Assembly: GCF_963259705.1 (NCBI RefSeq)
Contig: NC_081840.1
Span: forward strand, 4,025,062-4,089,061
Length of the DNA: 64,000 nucleotides
Direction: 5' to 3'
Source of the DNA: Myotis daubentonii
Taxonomy: Eukaryota > Chordata > Mammalia > Chiroptera > Vespertilionidae
Made by a program: the position numbers and the translations under genes. Shown here piece by piece: positions 55,476 through 64,000 of the stretch. Each line of letters starts with the position of its first letter. Position 1 is the stretch's first letter. The notes beneath the pieces were generated by a model. It was not told where the DNA came from. It saw only the letters and a program-made list of their open reading frames with translations, and did not search any database.

Positions 55476-55934
55476 GATGGGGGGGAGGGGATTGCAGCTA
55501 GGCCAGCGAGGCAGAGGGGCAGGGGAAGGCCCAGAAAGTGGGGGTTTGTGGGAGGGGCCAGGGAGGAGGGCAGCAGCACCCACACAGCAGCATTGCTTGA
55601 GGGAAAAGGAGAAGTTTGGGGTGACTGGGTGTACCAGGATAGAGCAGTAGGAAAGGAGGCGGGCAGATCAAGCCACGTGGAGGAATCTGAACTTTTCTCT
55701 GCAGATGGTGGGAGGGCCTTGGGGACTCTAACTAGAGCAATGTGTGGGATTCTAGTGTGCTCTAGAAAACTGACCATTTGCAGCGTGGCGGGGTGAGAGG
55801 AAGGAGGAAAGGACTCCGGGGAGTTAAAGCACAGCGATGTTCCTTAGTGCTCCCCAAGTGCTCATGCTGCTGGTGCTCCAGCGAGGGCCCGCCTTCAGGT
55901 GACTGAGTGACAGCTCTACTGTGCAGGACTGTGA
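55476..55934. other. GC-rich unannotated stretch
   Basis: No exon or repeat recognised. Confidence 0.4.
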
Positions 55935-56095
55935 AACCAGGAACGGGTGCCTCAGTGGCCCTGTCTGTAAGATGGGGATGGTAATGCGCATGCCTCACAT
56001 GGATATCCTGAGGCCTAAATGAATTTTAAATACACAGTTCATTGAGGAAGCACTTAAAAGTGTGTACATGTCATGTCTTTGCTAAATATTACGAC
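55935..56095 (+). mobile_element. MIR SINE fragment
   Basis: 'gtgcctcagtggccctgtct', 'gtaagatggggatggtaatg' and 'ctgaggcctaaatgaatttt' follow the plus-strand MIR. Confidence 0.7.
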
Positions 56096-56124
56096 TAGAG
56101 AAAATTTCCAATCACCACTCCAAC

Positions 56125-56290
56125 TAAGCATGTGTCTATATCATTCCACTTAATCTTTACGTTTACCCTGCAAGACGGTTACTGTTTTTCTTCATTTCTT
56201 TTTTCTTTATGAAAATGAAAGCTCAGAGAAATTGAGCGATTAGCTGCTACGTGGAAGAACTGGAGTATAACCCAGGATCAGCTTCCACAA
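56125..56290 (-). mobile_element. MIR SINE fragment
   Basis: 'cattccacttaatctttacg', 'gaaagctcagagaaattgag' and 'gagtataacccaggatcagc' follow the minus-strand MIR. Confidence 0.62.
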
Positions 56291-57432
56291 GCAGCGCTTA
56301 GCTTTCCCTACTGAACAAGAAAGGCCAGGGATGGGCACGTTGGGAGGATAGAGAAAGTCCATGGGGATGCTGCTTATGAAAAGCCTGGCTTTGGAGCTTC
56401 TTAAAGACCTCCCCCTCCTCCACCCCATCTGTGTGGGATGTGTGTGTGTGTGTGGGTGGGGGAGTAGGGGTCATTTACCAGGGGGCTCTGGCCAGAGCTA
56501 AGTCCTCCTGGTGCTGGGGAACTTTAAATGAAGCTTTGCTTTTGGACCATCCATCCACCAAAGAGCAGATTTCTACATTTTTGCTCTTGGCAAAGGTCTC
56601 TGTCTTCTCTTCCTCCCTCCCCTCAGCTATATTTGGTGAGAGCTTACATCCGATAAAGAGGAGCTCTATTTAAAACCAGCCAGGCTCTATTTCAAAAGAT
56701 TTGTGCGATTTTATCTGAAAAGTAAATTTGTAATTATAATGTAAAGTTCCTCCACAAGTAAGGCCCTGGCACTGAGTTCCTGTGCCCAGTGAAGAGGCTA
56801 TAGACTGATGGAACCCTGGGGCTGGAAGAGGCTGGAGCCCAAGGCCTGAAGGCCCTGCCCATCCCCCAGGCCACCACCTGACCACTTTCAACACGTAGAG
56901 CTCTCTGCGCTCAGGACTCTTTCCTCTCCCTCATTCTGCTGTCAGAAGGTTGTTGACAAATGTCATTCTCCAGTCTCCCACTGAACCTTATTGGCCCCAG
57001 AGCTCTGCTCTGTCCTTCTGTACTGGGAGCTCTTTTGAAACTGTAGACATCACCTTGTGTTCTAGAGTCTCTCCTTCCTCCGGCTGACATTCTGGGCTTG
57101 TGGAGTCATCCCCTAAAAGGGCACGATTTCCATATCCTTTTGGGTAAAGCTGTGCTCCACAGCCAAGTCAGGTCCTTGCAGATGGCACGTCTATGATGAA
57201 ATTGTGAACCGGATTTTGGTATCAGATGGTTCCCACTATACTCAATGTTCTCCGTGAACTGGTGGGGAGGATGTCGGGGGAGCTGCTGCATTACTGACAT
57301 AAGTGATCCTCTAAAAGGTAGCCATTGATTCAAACTCCTTCTCCCACAGAGCTGAATAGAGCAGAGCCCCTGCCCTGGCTCCCGGCGCACTTTGCAGGAC
57401 TGTCCCCACCCCTGTCTCCCAGCCACACTAGT
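56291..57432. other. Unannotated non-repetitive stretch
   Basis: A short TG-rich tract at 56438-56462; otherwise nothing recognised. Confidence 0.4.
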
Positions 57433-57850
57433 CTTTGCTTTGTTCCTTGAACTTGGCAAGCTTGCCCCTTAGGGTCTTAGCAAGCACTATTCCCTCCCCT
57501 AGAGGACTCTTACCCCGTACCTGTGCAAGGCGGGCTCCTACAGGTCTTCAGGGATCAGCTCTTTTCTTGACCTTTCTCTCTCCTGTGCTCCCTCCTGCCC
57601 CCTCACTGTCCAGCCCACCATCTCATTTCATTTCTTCATAGCCCTTATCAAGATGAAAGCCGCCTTATGTAGTCACTTGTTTTCTCATTTAGTCCACTTT
57701 CCCCGAAGATCCTACAGGACCCATGAGTGGAGGTGACAGGCTTGTCTTGTTGACATTTGTGTCCTGTTGACTAGAATTGTGTCTGGCATGTGTCATCATC
57801 CAAGGGGACATTGGCTGAATGAATGCTCCTATGAGTGAATGAATGGGCTG
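57433..57850 (+). mobile_element. L2 3' end
   Basis: 'ccttgaacttggcaagcttg', 'agcaagcactattccctccc', 'gtcttcagggatcagctctt', 'tgaatgaatgctcctatgag' and a final TGAATGAATG tail form the L2 3' order, with the tail at the right, so it is plus-oriented. Confidence 0.78.
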
Positions 57851-58785
57851 AGTGTGAGGAGGACTCAGAATAAGTATGTGGAGTGATGGCATCGTAGACA
57901 TTGTAAGAGACTTGAGAGATTGACTCTAATCCTCAATGCTTACCCTACAGATAATGGGTTTTTGACCTGGGAGGGCAGTTGATGTACCCAGAATCACACT
58001 GCAAGTTCATGCAGAAATTGGCACAAGGACCCAGCTACCTAATAGGAATGGCACTCTTTTTTTTAATGAAAAGCAAAATGCATCAGCATGCATTAAACAC
58101 TCAAAGCTTGGTGTGAATAGGGTTCCTAGAAGAGAAGACAAGCTCCTTAGAGCAGCTTCATGAGGGTCCTTGGCTGCGGGGAAGAGCTGCACAGACAGTA
58201 GAGAGGCAGCGCACATGCAGAGAACTGCCTGACCAGAAGCCCGGACAGCTGAGTGGACTTGGTGCAGGGAGAAGTGGAGAACTGGACCAGCAGGGAAGCG
58301 AGGGGCCCTCAGGCAGGGGCAGGAGGGGAGCTGAGTGGCAGGCTGGCCTTGAATTTCAGCTCCTGCCTGTGGGTGCTCCTTGAATGGTGAGTGAGGTTCA
58401 GGGAATTCACAGGGCCGGGGTAGACCACAAAAATAGGACTAGGAACGGAGCCAATGGACGAAGGCCGGGCCGGAGGCCACTGAGGGGTCAGCCATTCTAT
58501 GACAGCAACCCCACTGGTAGTGGAGGAGAGAGGCCAGGCGGTGGGTACATTGATGGCACTGCTCCCAGGCTTCCTGCAGCATGAGGGCTCAGGGTTCGAG
58601 CCATCCCTACTGCTCACCAGCTCTGTCTTCAATAATATTCCGAATGAGCTGAGGAACCCTGGCCACCTTAGTGACTGCACTCCCCAACAGCACCCCTGCA
58701 CTCCCCAGGTGACCTACCAGGCCAGGTGTCCTTGAGGCCATGAGCTGGTTTTCCAGGCAGCCGCTGTGGGATGGTGGATGCTTTT
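57851..58785. other. Unannotated non-repetitive stretch
   Basis: No exon or repeat recognised. Confidence 0.4.
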
Positions 58786-58880
58786 GTACTTTTCAGCACC
58801 CGGTTTCCTCATCTGTAGGAAGGAACCAAAGACGCCCCACCACGTAGAACTGCTGGAAAGATGGATGAGGATTTGTGTTC
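58786..58880 (+). mobile_element. MIR-like fragment
   Basis: 'cacccggtttcctcatctgt' is the conserved MIR block, followed by decayed sequence. Confidence 0.55.
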
Positions 58881-59337
58881 CCCTGTTCCTGGAACAGGGC
58901 AGGTTCAGCCATGTTGCTCCCCTGTGTTCTCCCTGCGCAGGAGCCGAGCCTTTCTCTAGACTCCTGATTTCGTGTTTATTTAATTGATCAATTTGAGAAG
59001 AAGATTCCCAGCAAAGAAGTTTGAAAGTCCTCGCTTCATAGAATATGATCCCTGAACAGGAATTTAAGTTCATTTAGTCCAACACTTAAAAATGTGTGGC
59101 TTGCAGGTACTTTTTTTGTGTGTGTGTGTATGGGGAGGGGTCAGATGGTAAAATGGCTTAACTGTTTGAATGGCTTGCCATTTTAAAACTTGCAGACTTC
59201 ACATGTTGGGCGGTTCCACGCTTCTGGAAATGTCCCATGTTAGAGTTCTGGCCTATCTTGACAAGTCTGGAGGCCCAGCGGGCCAGGGCTTCCCAGGTTG
59301 GCGATCCGCTGGAGCTTGCGGCTACCCTGTGCGGCAG
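58881..59337. other. Unannotated stretch
   Basis: Short TG tract at 59117-59131. Nothing else recognised. Confidence 0.35.
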
Positions 59338-59650
59338 CGGGAGTTTGCTAGGGCTGCTGCAACACAGGGCCAGGCTGGGTGGGGAGAAATCCGTCGTCTC
59401 CCTGGCTCTGGAGGCTGGACGTCTGAGGTCGTGGTGCGGGCAGGGTGGGTTCCTCCTGATGCTGAGGGAGCCTGTCCCGGGCCCCGCCCCGAGTTGCTGG
59501 GGGGTGTGGACAGCTTCTGTGTCCCAGCCCATGTAGGCGCATCACCCTGACCTCTACCTTTGTCTACGTATGTTCTGGAGTGTTTGTTTCTGAGCCAAAT
59601 TCCTCTTTTTCTTAGGACACAGTCTTGTTGGATTAGGGACAGCTCTGCCG
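59338..59650 (-). mobile_element. MaLR-like LTR fragment
   Basis: 'gagtttgctagggctgctgc', 'ctctggaggctggacgtctg' and 'gacctctacctttgtctacg' are the complement of an MLT1-like LTR. Its GC-rich centre gives open frames of about 100-126 codons on both strands that are not genes. Confidence 0.72.
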
Positions 59651-59737
59651 ACCTTCTCTTGAATGACACTGGCAATGACTCTTTCCCAATAAGTCAACTT
59701 CTAAGGTCCTGGGGGCTAGGATTTCAACAGAGGAATT

Positions 59738-59952
59738 AAAAAAAATGTATTTTTATGGATTTCAGAGAGGAAGGGAAAAGGGGAGAGAGGTTAGAAACAT
59801 CAATGATGAGAGAGAATCCTGGATCGGCTGCCTCCTCCACGCCCCACACTGGGGTTCAACCTGCAACCTGTGCATGTACCCTGACCAGGACTCAAACCAT
59901 GACCTCCTGGTTCATAGATCGATGCTCAACCACTGAGCAACACTGGCTGGAC
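59738..59952 (-). mobile_element. Ves SINE
   Basis: Minus-orientation copy of the 'ctcagtggttgag' subfamily ('ggatttcagagaggaaggga', 'gctcaaccactgagcaacac'). A short aggaatt repeat flanks it at 59731-59737 and 59953-59959. Confidence 0.94.
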
Positions 59953-59959
59953 AGGAATT

Positions 59960-61055
59960 TTTAGAGACACAATCTAACCTGTGACACTAGTTTATATCAC
60001 CTCTACCAGCAGGGCCCCTGTACCCATCTGCGAAGTCCACCTGTGACATTTCAGCGGGCAGTCACCGACTCTTGGTTAAATGCCTTCTCTCTCTCAGTGA
60101 GGATCTGCAGCCCAGGCTGCCGGTGTGAAGGGGGTGATGGGTGAAAATTCACTTGAGGTGGCTCTCCCCAGGTGACACGGATGGTGACAGGCAGAGAGAG
60201 GATGTGGCCTTTCTCTCTTCTAGCCCATCCATCCCAGCATCTCCCCCTCACAGAGCCGTGGGAAATGTTGCTGTTTCAAGCTCGGTGCCTTGCAGATGGT
60301 GAGGAGTCAAGAAGCCTAGAGGAAGCGTTGGTTAGGTGAGGGGCAGGTGACAAGTTGGAGCTGTGACAGGTGAAGCCCACGTGACACCCCGAGAGAAATA
60401 CCCAGGAGGCAGTGGGACATGCGGGTTTGGTGTGATGGAGTCTGCCCCCTGAACCAGTGCAGTCAGAACCTTCTCCCACTTGGCGAGGTGCTTGTCTGCA
60501 CAGGCGTTGGTTAGAGACCCAGGCGCATTTGTAACTGTCCCCCTAATGTACGCTGATAATTAGGACCCATGACACTTAGTCACGGAATAAAGATTTTGAG
60601 CTCAAACTCAGTTTCTTCGCGTTTCCTTGTAGATGAAAAATGTTTCCTTGTGTGTTACTCTTACGAGCAGCAAGTCTGTGTGTGTTTTTAACCTACCACA
60701 ATGCCAGTTACATTATATTTTGATAATTCTCTCAATGTGTCAGCTGCCAACAGCACTTTAAATAATAAGAATTCGATCCCTCCTAAATAAGGCCATGATT
60801 CCATTAAAAAGTGCTGGAGGCCCCAGGTTCAGGGGCTAAAGAATTGAAGCACAGGCTTGCTGCGAGGTTTACACAATTCTGCAAACCTGAGCACAAACTT
60901 CCTCCACTTCACTGGGGACCTGCCACCTCTCCCCCTGCCACCCCTCCCCCCGCAATCCCAGTGAGGGAAGGACAAAGGCTCTTAGGAGATTGTTAAGAAC
61001 ACGGACATGACTCTCTCCTGTTTGGGAATCTCCAGACTCCTTGTGACCAGGTGGG
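59960..61055. other. Unique stretch with a candidate conserved block at about 60510-60800
   Basis: 60510-60800 is AT-rich and repeat-free ('gctgataattaggacccatg', 'gtgtcagctgccaacagcac'). It may be conserved non-coding DNA; composition only. The rest is ordinary. Confidence 0.3.
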
Positions 61056-61155
61056 AATGACTGTCTTCACTTACAGAAGAGGAAACAGAGGCTCAGAGAA
61101 AAGACTTACCTGAGATTCTGCAAAGAGAGAGTGCAGAGTGAGGTGCAGCCTCCGT
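61056..61155 (-). mobile_element. MIR-like fragment
   Basis: 'acagaagaggaaacagaggc' followed by 'tcagagaaaagacttacctg' is the minus-strand MIR core. Confidence 0.6.
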
Positions 61156-61603
61156 AGCTGCATTCTGGCGGGAGTGCCCATGGTGTGGTCACAATCTAGA
61201 GACAAGGAGAGGACAGAGTCGGGTGCCATGGCAATACGATGCCAACGTGTCATACTTTCTTGGTCACAAACTTGCATTTGTGAATGGTTTAACTTTTCAG
61301 AGCTGAAGTGCTGAGGATCACAGAAAGGCATAGGTATAGGTAGAAGGAAATAATGATTATTTGAGAATGATCACTGTGTCCCAGGCTGTCCACAATCTTG
61401 GCTAGATTAATGTTACACACTAATATCCTACAGCCCCACTATCATCAACATCATCATCATCCATTTTAATGTTGAGGTCATAAACCTCCCTTCACCCCAA
61501 ATATGTGTCTCTGTATGGGTACATATTGTTATGTCCATATGGAGATGCCAAATGCCCCTTTTCTCTTCCCACTACACATAGACTTTTAAAAAATGTGAAG
61601 TCT
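61156..61603. other. Unannotated stretch
   Basis: A short (ATC)n run at 61441-61462. Nothing else recognised. Confidence 0.4.
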
Positions 61604-61774
61604 GCCCTCGCCGGTGGCTCAGTTGGTTAGCACATCATCCTGACATGTGAAGGTTGTGGGTTCGATCCCCAGCCAAGGCATGTACAAGAAACAACCAATG
61701 AGTGCATAAATTAGTGTAACAACATACAGGTGTTTCTCTCTCTCTCTCTCTCTCCATCAATTTAAAAAATTAAA
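61604..61774 (+). mobile_element. Ves-related SINE, distinct subfamily
   Basis: Head 'gccctcgccggtggctcagt', B-box-like ggttcgatccc (61659-61669), then a body unlike the other copies ('aaacaaccaatgagtgcata', 'gtaacaacatacaggtgttt') and a (TC)n stretch before the A-rich end. It abuts L1 sequence at its 3' end. Confidence 0.85.
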
Positions 61775-62081
61775 AATCCAATGAACAAAATAAACAACAA
61801 ACAAAATAGACTCACAGATGGAGAACAGACTGACAGCTATTAGAAGGGAAGAGGTTTCAGGGGCTGAGTAAACTAGGTGAAGGCATTGAGCAAAAAACAA
61901 AGACAACTCCTAGACACAGACCACAGTATGGTGGTTAAAGGAGGGGAAAGGGGGTGAGGAGGTAGGAGAGGGTAAATGGGGATGGAAGGAGACTTGAGTT
62001 TGGGTGGTGTACACACAATTCAATATATAGATGAGGTATGATAAATTGTACACTTGAACTGTATATTATTTTATTAACAAA
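61775..62081 (+). mobile_element. L1 3' UTR, left part
   Basis: 'aatgaacaaaataaacaac', 'gatggagaacagactgacag', 'agacacagaccacagtatgg', 'gatggaaggagacttgag' and 'aaattgtacacttgaactg' match the bat L1 3' UTR order. It is interrupted at 62082 by a Helitron. Confidence 0.88.
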
Positions 62082-62348
62082 CGAGAAGCCCATTGCAGGA
62101 AGAGATTCATGCAATAGGCCTTCCTTCCCCTGGCTGCTGTCACTGGTTTTCCTCCAGCACCCAAGAACCAGGCCTTCACTCCAGCCACAGCAGAGAAGCC
62201 AAGCCTCTTCAGTCTTCAGTCTTCGATCCGTGCCTGCATATGCAAATTAACCGCCATCTTTGTTGGGTTAATTTGCATACTCATCCTGATTGGCTGGTGG
62301 GCATAGCAAGTGACAACAATTTGCATGTTTCTCTTTTATTAGTGTAGA
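62082..62348 (-). mobile_element. HeliBat-like Helitron nested in the L1 3' end
   Basis: The 3' terminus at the left is cgagaagcccattgc (degenerate CTAG) with a decayed hairpin around 62093-62115. The 5' terminus at the right is 'cttttattagtgtaga', i.e. TCTACACTAATAAAAG on the minus strand. The flanks are A (62081) and T (62349), and joining them restores the L1 consensus 'attaacaaatgtcaccc'. 267 bp, no Rep/helicase. Confidence 0.93.
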
Positions 62349-62390
62349 TGTCACCCAGTAAAGTCAATAAAATTAAAAAAAATAAAATAT
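62349..62390 (+). mobile_element. L1 3' UTR, right part, with A-rich tail
   Basis: 'tgtcacccagtaaagtcaat' continues the L1 consensus after the Helitron and runs into an A-rich tail. Confidence 0.85.
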
Positions 62391-62811
62391 AACAATTATT
62401 AAACACTCATTTAAAAAAAGTTTGAGAAAGGCAAAAGATCCAAATTACCGGAAGCAAGGGCTAAACCTAAGGGAAACTGTCACTGAGTTTATGAAATGCT
62501 CTTCAGCGTGTCCTTCCTGACTCCGAGTTAGAGGACTCATCTCAATGGCTAAGAAATAAGTCAAGCAAACTGATGGTACAAAAAGAGTGACAACAAAGCA
62601 CTTTTACTCGACACCTAACATTCACAAATAGAAAGGTTCTGCTCTCTGTCATTTTGATTGCTTTTTAAATGTAACATTCTGGGGAGAAACATAACATTCT
62701 GGGGAGAATCAAAGCCTGGCTTATCCCTCAGTGACCCCATGTCCCCTCCCCACACCCTAAAGTCTCCAGGAATTTAGATTAGCCTTCTTCTCACCCCGAT
62801 TTTATCCTTTA
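62391..62811. other. Unannotated stretch
   Basis: A 14-bp word (aacattctggggag) repeats at about 62673 and 62692. No other feature. Confidence 0.4.
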
Positions 62812-63162
62812 CTAGAGGCATGGTGCATGAATTTGTGCACTGGTGGGCTCCCTCGGTGTGGCCTGCAGTCCAATACTGCCTGCTGCTCCTGCTCATCCCG
62901 ACCCCACTGCACCTGTTGCCACTGCGGATGCTCAGTAGGCTCGCTGCCGCTCTGCTGTGGTCTCCAGGCTGCGGTGGCCAGCTGCGAACCCTGCATCTGG
63001 CCCCTATGGGTCAGCTGATTAGTGCTCCCACTGTGGGAGCATACTGACCGCCAGGGACAGCTCCTGCATTGACCGTCTGCCCTGTGATGGTCAGTGTGCA
63101 TCATAGTGACTAATCGACCAGTCATTCAGTCAGTCGGTTGCTTAAGCTTTTATATATATAGA
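62812..63162 (-). mobile_element. HeliBat-like Helitron, 351 bp, clean ends
   Basis: 3' terminus ctagaggcatggtgc at the left with hairpin gtgcatgaatttgtgcac. 5' terminus 'aagcttttatatatataga' at the right. The flanks are A (62811) and T (63163), the Helitron target. The 5' end is of the same family as the short element at 31897. Non-autonomous: no Rep/helicase. Confidence 0.95.
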
Positions 63163-63235
63163 TTCCCCATATCTTTGTCTATAACAATTTGTGTTATTTT
63201 TGTACAATTGCAAATTAACTTCAATTATAGTACTT

Positions 63236-63236
<1 letters not shown>

Positions 63237-63303
<67 letters not shown>

Positions 63304-63502
63304 TTCAGAGAAGAAGGGAGAGGGAGAGAGAGAGAGAAACATCAATGATGAGAGAGAATCATTGATTGGCTGCCTCCTGCACACCCCCAACTGGGGATCA
63401 AGTACACAACCTGGGCATGTGCCTTTGATTGGAATTGAACCTGGGACCCTTCAGTCTGCAGGCCAATGTTCTAGCCACAGTGAGCCAAACCAGTTAGGGC
63501 TG
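63237..63502 (-). mobile_element. Ves SINE whose tail became a (TA)n array
   Basis: Minus orientation, 'ggatagag' subfamily ('cccttcagtctgcaggcc'). The target duplication caattatagtacttt (63222-63236) and caattatagcacttt (63503-63517), one mismatch, encloses the SINE together with the TA array, proving the array is part of the insertion. Confidence 0.95.
63239..63300. repeat. (TA)n microsatellite in the SINE tail
   Basis: About 31 uninterrupted TA units. Confidence 0.97.
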
Positions 63503-63517
63503 CAATTATAGCACTTT

Positions 63518-63974
63518 TTAAAAAAGTTTTCTAAAAATCCATTTCATAGTATATCAAACATATAAAAAGAACACAATTATTATTATATATACTAGTAGAC
63601 ACAAGTATTTACATAATGCAGATTTGACACGTGAATATTTTATTTCCCTCATGTTTTTTTGAAATATATAAAATACAAAGATTTTGCTAATGGAACCTCA
63701 CTTAGCCACACTTTCTTTCCTTCCCTGAGAAAATCTTTTCTAGAACTCTGTGTCATTTTTCTCTATTTTCTGCTTTTATGATGTGAAATTATCCTAAGCT
63801 ATATAGAAAATGATTGTGTGTTTTCTTTTTTGTTTGTTTTTTACATTATATACCTGGTATCTCCATCCCCATCTATAGCTGCATCCCCATCTCTATCTCC
63901 ACTTACATTTCAACTGTAACTCTAGCTCCAGCTCCATCATATCGATCTCTTTTCCTCTTTTGCTCCAATAAATA
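63518..63974. other. AT-rich unannotated stretch
   Basis: Contains imperfect short repeats of 'catccccatctctatctcc' type around 63860-63905. No exon recognised. Confidence 0.4.
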
Positions 63975-64000
63975 TATTTAAAATATATTTTTTATTGATA
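63975..64000 (-). mobile_element. Tail of a further Ves SINE, cut by the window edge
   Basis: 'aaaatatattttttattgat' is the complement of the Ves tail end seen in the other minus-strand copies; the body would lie to the right, outside the window. Confidence 0.65.

Noticed and set aside
59170..59675. Open frames of about 99-126 codons on both strands
   Set aside because: They run through the GC-rich centre of an MLT1-like LTR fragment.

Overview
The window is nuclear DNA of a mammal, almost certainly a vespertilionid (evening) bat. Thirteen Ves-type tRNA-derived SINEs, plus the tail of a fourteenth at the right edge, lie among HeliBat-like rolling-circle transposons, SPIN and other small hAT elements, and a bat-type LINE-1 3' end. 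HeliBat Helitrons with Ves SINEs are established markers of this bat lineage, and ancient mammalian MIR, L2, L1 and MaLR-like LTR fragments fill in the background. There are no bacterial genes, operons or CRISPR arrays.

I found no protein-coding exon, tRNA, rRNA or small-RNA gene that I can support. Open frames reach 295 codons (36113-37000), but the long ones lie in GC-rich DNA, in tandem repeats (32258-33173) or across MIR copies, and none shows a domain I recognise. The window reads as a gene-poor intergenic stretch or the inside of a very large intron. Several AT-rich, repeat-free blocks (near 1.3-2.1, 3.9-4.2, 16.1-16.3, 19.2-19.3, 39.7-40.0, 46.2-46.4 and 60.5-60.8 kb) look like candidate conserved non-coding elements. 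That is an impression from composition only, not an alignment.

Layout. 0-7.4 kb: MIR fragments, a (TG)n(GA)n microsatellite, a 211-bp hAT nested in an older MER58-like hAT, two Ves SINEs, and a perfect 18-bp-arm hairpin. 7.4-9.3 kb: a 24-bp minisatellite and an unclassified, possibly LTR-derived block. 9.3-21.8 kb: mostly unique sequence with simple repeats and one L1 fragment. 21.8-23 kb: MaLR-like LTR pieces, one hosting a SPIN element. 24.5 kb: a small mariner-like element. 27.3-29.5 kb: L1, a Ves SINE with a perfect 14-bp target duplication, and an 84-bp duplicated segment. 31.9-33.7 kb: a nested and tandem Helitron complex containing a 47-bp minisatellite. 33.8-61 kb: scattered Ves, MIR, L2 and L1. 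61.6-63.5 kb: a SINE, an L1 3' end split by a Helitron, another Helitron, and a SINE whose tail became a (TA)n array.

The most informative biology is the insertion history. Four Helitron insertion events can be read at single-base resolution because each sits between host A and T. One entered another Helitron four bases from its 5' end, and another entered an L1 3' end. I see no evidence for a new multi-gene system here.
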